From assembly GCF_000377905.1 (NCBI RefSeq), contig NZ_KB898882.1, positions 1 to 43,106 of the forward strand: 43,106 bases of DNA, given 5' to 3'. Shown here piece by piece: positions 40,519 through 43,106 of this stretch; position 1 is the stretch's first letter; the number at the start of each line of letters is the position of its first letter. Source of the stretch: Thioalkalivibrio sp. ALMg11. GTDB lineage: Bacteria > Pseudomonadota > Gammaproteobacteria > Ectothiorhodospirales > Ectothiorhodospiraceae. The position numbers and the translations under genes were made by a program. A model generated the notes under the pieces. The model saw only the letters and a program-made list of their open reading frames with translations, made no database searches and was not told the origin of the DNA.

Positions 40519-41118
40519 ATGACCTCCGACAAGCCCTATGCCCCGGCCGCGGAACAGAACCGCACGCCCATCCTGGCCCAGCTGCGCGAGCAGTTCCTTG
40601 CGTATGGACGGGTGCTGGAGATCGGTGCCGGCACCGGGCAGCACGCGGCGCATTTTGCTGCGGCGTTGCCGCACCTCGATTGGCACCCCAGTGACGTCGT
40701 GGAGAACCTGCCGGGCGTGGAGGCCTGGCGCCGCGACGCCGCCCTGCCCAATCTGCGGCCCCCGTTGCAACTGGACGTGCTGCGGGATGCCTGGCCGGAG
40801 GGACCGTTCGAGTACGTCTACAGCGCGAATACCGTGCACATCATGCACTGGCCGGCGGTGGAGGCACTGTTTGCCGGCGTGGCCCGGGTACTGGCGCCGG
40901 GTGGGCTGTTCGCGCTGTACGGCCCGTTTGCCCATGACGGCGTGCATACCGCGGATTCCAACGCCCGCTTCGATCGCGCCCTGCGCGCGCAGGACCCCGG
41001 CATGGGCGTGCGCGATCGCGCCGATCTGGATGCGCTCGCCGCCACCCACGGCCTGCAGCCCGAGGCCGTCATCGACCTCCCGGCCAACAACCAGATCCTC
41101 CTCTGGCGCAGGACGTAG
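40519..41118 (+). CDS. DUF938 SAM-dependent methyltransferase
   Basis: A 199-aa class I methyltransferase of the DUF938 group. The start KPYAPAAEQNRTPILAQL is typical of the group. The SAM-binding loop is VLEIGAGTGQHAAHFA (32-47), motif II is around HPSDV, and NTVHIMHWP and GGLFALYGPF follow. The C-terminus LPANNQILLWRR is conserved in the group. The substrate is unknown; it resembles small-molecule or lipid methyltransferases rather than DNA enzymes. The ATG at 40519 gives the family-typical length. No strong ribosome site is visible. Confidence 0.88.
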   Translation: MTSDKPYAPAAEQNRTPILAQLREQFLAYGRVLEIGAGTGQHAAHFAAALPHLDWHPSDVVENLPGVEAWRRDAALPNLRPPLQLDVLRDAWPEGPFEYVYSANTVHIMHWPAVEALFAGVARVLAPGGLFALYGPFAHDGVHTADSNARFDRALRAQDPGMGVRDRADLDALAATHGLQPEAVIDLPANNQILLWRRT

Positions 41119-41135
41119 ATCTATAGGGCGTGACT

Positions 41136-41253
41136 ACCACGAAGCGCACGAAGGAGGGTTGGTTAATCTGAAACAAATCGCGAACCGCGATCAGGACCGC
41201 CATCTCGCTCCGAATCCTTTTGCCTTCTCCGTGGCCTCTGTGCGCTTCGTGGT
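41136..41253. repeat. Long-range inverted repeat, CCACGAAG type
   Basis: Perfect 14-bp arms ACCACGAAGCGCAC (41136-41149) and GTGCGCTTCGTGGT (41240-41253) enclose 90 bp with no gene. Similar CACGAAG...CTTCGTG units are widespread in bacterial intergenic regions. It lies between two convergent genes and might also act as a transcript end. Confidence 0.7.
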
Positions 41254-41266
41254 GGATAACGAACGA

Positions 41267-41692
41267 CTAGCAGTCGCCGATGCGTTTGCCGCGCATTTCC
41301 ATGCGCACGTTCATCGGGCCCATCGGGGTATCCATCTCGCTGGTCATTTCGCCCTCGGTGCGATCGCCCATGAAGCGCATGCTGCCTTCCATCTGCATGC
41401 GTCCGCCCTGTGGATCGGTGCAGCTCATGGTGTAGTCCATGCGGTCGGTGCTCATGTCGACGTGGTCCAGGCTGCAGCCTTCCGGTGCCTCGATGATGTT
41501 CTCGCCGCGGTCGAGGTCTTCCTGGGTGACGCACTCGGTGCTGGTCTCGGTCTGGTTCGGCATGTTGCCCATGCCTTCCATGATCATGGTGGTCTGGTTT
41601 TCCCAGAGACCGGGCTGGATGTTCGGGGTCTCGGCCTGGACGGCAAGCGGCAGGGCAACGAGCGGCAGGGCGAGAAGAAGGGTGCGCAGCAT
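41267..41692 (-). CDS. DUF3617 family exported protein
   Basis: A 141-aa protein with a signal peptide (MLRTLLLALPLVALPLAVQA). The mature part starts ETPNIQPGLWENQTTM, the typical DUF3617 opening (PGLWE), and shows the family's spaced cysteines in TECVTQED, EGCSLDH, SCTDPQ and the terminal GDC, consistent with two disulphides. It is unusually Met-rich (for example MEGMGNMPNQ, MQMEGSMRFM), which could reflect metal contact or be incidental. An AGGAGA site precedes the ATG at 41692. Function unknown; periplasmic. It is divergent from the zincin gene. Confidence 0.85.
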   Translation of the reverse strand: MLRTLLLALPLVALPLAVQAETPNIQPGLWENQTTMIMEGMGNMPNQTETSTECVTQEDLDRGENIIEAPEGCSLDHVDMSTDRMDYTMSCTDPQGGRMQMEGSMRFMGDRTEGEMTSEMDTPMGPMNVRMEMRGKRIGDC

Positions 41693-41816
41693 GGCAATCT
41701 CCTGAAAGGGGCGTAAGTGCGTCTTCGCCAATGGTGCCTGGCCCGCCATGACGGGGCAAACGCTGGTTTCTGCGGCCGCAGACTGGCACCTTGAGAGTCC
41801 AATCGGAGGGAGCGCA

Positions 41817-42767
41817 ATGGGAATACCGTGGTGGCTGGTCGGCGGCGTCGGGGCGCTCGCGCTGGGTGGCGTGTTGTGGTCGGAAGGGCAGATGCCGGGC
41901 GGATCCGTGGGGCACTCGGCCGCGCCGCGCTGCGAGGTGCCGATCACCTTGCATCTGGAGGCGGTGGATGCGCGCTTTCGGCTGGAGCGGGACGCGGTGC
42001 AGGCGGCCCTGGATGCGGCCGTGACGATGTGGGATGGGCAGACGCCGGACGAGCTCTTTCGCCAGCGTGACGGCGAGGGCATGCCGGTTCGGCTGGTCTT
42101 TGATCAGCGCCAGGCCGGTGCCGAAACGCGAGACCGGGCCCGCGAGGAACTGGATCGGCTCAAGGCCCGGATCGCCGAGCACGAGGAACGCCTGGATCAT
42201 CGCCACGCGGCGCTGGCGGCGGATTCCGCCGGCTATCAGCGGCGCCTGGAGGACTACCAGGCGCGCCAGCGTGAATACGAGCAGGCGGTGGCGGCCTGGA
42301 ACGCCGGGCGCATGGAACACAGCGCGCGGAACCGCGAGCGGCTGGAGCAGCAGCGCCGAGCGCTGGACTCGGCGCGGGACGATCTGGACCAGCGCCGTCG
42401 CACCCTGGAGCGGCGCCGCGACGAGCTCAATCGCGAGATCCGCGCACTGGAGACCGAGATCGATGCCTTCAACGACCAGGTGGCGGAGCTCAATCGCGAG
42501 GTGAGTGCGACCGGTGCCTTTGATATGGCGGTGTACGAACAGCAGGGCGCGCGACGGTCCATCACCGTGTTCAAGGCCAGCGATGTCGACGAGCTGCGCC
42601 TGACACTGGCGCATGAGCTGGGGCACGCCCTCGGGATCGATCATGTGGCCGATCCGGCGGCGGTGATGCATGCGGTTCTGGGGGAGGAGAATGCTGGGCG
42701 TAGTGAGTTGAGCGAAACGGATCGCCGCGCACTGGCGGAGGCCTGCGAGGTGGATCTGGCGCCGTAA
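41817..42767 (+). CDS. Membrane-anchored zincin with long coiled coil
   Basis: A 316-aa predicted metalloprotease. An N-terminal helix (about 4-21, WWLVGGVGALALGGVLW) anchors or exports it. The start of a matrixin-like fold (CEVPITLHLEAVDARF, residues 39-54) is separated from the catalytic site by a charged coiled coil (about 100-232, rich in Arg, Glu, Leu). The zinc site HELGHALGIDH (266-276) is a complete metzincin HExxHxxGxxH, and VMHA at 283-286 is a candidate Met-turn. GGAGGG precedes the ATG at 41817. The coiled coil is inserted within the protease domain, which is unusual. The substrate is unknown. Confidence 0.82.
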   Translation: MGIPWWLVGGVGALALGGVLWSEGQMPGGSVGHSAAPRCEVPITLHLEAVDARFRLERDAVQAALDAAVTMWDGQTPDELFRQRDGEGMPVRLVFDQRQAGAETRDRAREELDRLKARIAEHEERLDHRHAALAADSAGYQRRLEDYQARQREYEQAVAAWNAGRMEHSARNRERLEQQRRALDSARDDLDQRRRTLERRRDELNREIRALETEIDAFNDQVAELNREVSATGAFDMAVYEQQGARRSITVFKASDVDELRLTLAHELGHALGIDHVADPAAVMHAVLGEENAGRSELSETDRRALAEACEVDLAP

Positions 42768-42799
42768 GCACGGGGGCGGGGGTGCCCTGCCCCGTGCTT
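42766..42799 (+). terminator. GC-rich hairpin at the zincin 3' end
   Basis: Arms AAGCACGGGG (42766-42775) and CCCCGTGCTT (42790-42799) form a strong hairpin that overlaps the TAA stop by two bases. No T-run follows, so it may be a stabilising stem or a weak terminator. Confidence 0.4.
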
Positions 42800-42833
42800 G
42801 CGGGCTACATCTTCTGTGTTTCCCTAGTGTCCA

Positions 42834-43106
42834 TTAACAAAAGTTCGCATTATTATTGAGGCGATCGCTTACACGGGCGATGGACGCGATGATCTGGTCG
42901 GCTGTTTTGCGCCAGATGAACGGTCGGGGTTCATCGTTGTACGTCTCCAGGTATTCGCGGATGGAATCCTCGAGTTCCCGCGTGCTGCGATGCGAACCGC
43001 GTTTGATCCAGCGTTCCGAGATGAGCGCGAAGAAGCGTTCGACCAGGTTGATCCAGGACGCCGAGGTGGGCGTGAAGTGCACATGGTAACGCGGCCGCGC
43101 AGCGAA
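42834..43106 (-). CDS. IS630 family transposase, C-terminal part (truncated by edge)
   Basis: The minus-strand frame stays open to the right edge. It begins in FAARPRYHVHFTPTSASW, continues INLVERFFALISERWIKRG and ends with a helical tail before TAA at 42834. HFTPTSASWINLVERFF is the signature around the final catalytic Glu of the IS630/Tc1-like DDE domain. The N-terminal two thirds lie outside the window. The sequence just 3' of the stop (GTGTCCATTAACAAAAG, near 42828-42844) is the probable element end. Whether the insertion is intact cannot be seen. Confidence 0.85.
   Translation of the reverse strand, partial: FAARPRYHVHFTPTSASWINLVERFFALISERWIKRGSHRSTRELEDSIREYLETYNDEPRPFIWRKTADQIIASIARVSDRLNNNANFC

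Noticed and set aside
41163-42671. 502-codon minus-strand open frame
   Set aside because: Overlaps the zincin and DUF3617 genes in other frames; those have ribosome sites and family motifs, this one does not.
1-43106. tRNA or rRNA genes
   Set aside because: No cloverleaf with TTCRA-type T-arm and CCA end, and no rRNA-like sequence, was noticed on either strand; a tRNA scan would settle this.

Overview
The window is about 43 kb of chromosomal DNA from a GC-rich gammaproteobacterium. The PilS/PilR pair with a PP0621-type neighbour, CorA, HrpB, PEP carboxylase, GlgA and Pgi, and the abundant Pseudomonas-like REP palindromes, would fit a relative of the Ectothiorhodospiraceae (for example Thioalkalivibrio). 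That placement is inference; no rRNA or other marker gene is present.

Region 1 (1-12.0 kb) is accessory. It opens with a scrambled toxin-antitoxin area: two copies of a 156-bp antitoxin 3' segment, an intact YefM/YoeB-type pair, and a REP-associated tyrosine transposase (RAYT) with perfect 18-bp ends that abuts a truncated parE. Next come small membrane-protein genes and a minus-strand, defence-like set: a NERD nuclease-like protein with zinc ribbons, an Mrr-type restriction endonuclease, an AT-rich membrane-anchored HerA ATPase, and a single-chain MmeI-like (type IIL) restriction-modification enzyme. A dispersed repeat of about 100-200 bp (four copies) sits between these genes and seems to bracket them.

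Region 2 (12.0-21.5 kb) has ordinary genes (CorA, UspA, a small Smr protein, a patatin-like phospholipase, a PEBP protein, a PfkB sugar or nucleoside kinase) separated by very dense arrays of palindromic repeats. A second YefM/RelE-type toxin-antitoxin pair lies inside one array. Two palindrome families alternate, and the composite has been amplified in near-tandem steps of about 200-270 bp.

Region 3 (21.5-29.6 kb) holds a MacAB-like exporter set: a 58-aa membrane peptide overlapping the ABC ATPase by ATGA, an FtsX-type permease, a repeat-filled gap, then an HlyD/MacA-type adaptor. hrpB follows 7 bp after the adaptor, and a 73-aa membrane protein comes further downstream.

Region 4 (29.6-43.1 kb) is core-like: pilR-pilS-PP0621 gene, ppc, glgA divergent from pgi, a secreted BFN-PDZ protein, a DUF938 methyltransferase, a DUF3617 protein and a membrane-anchored zincin with a long coiled coil. 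The right edge cuts an IS630-type transposase. A 315-bp MITE-like element with 33-bp inverted ends lies exactly against the pilR stop codon.
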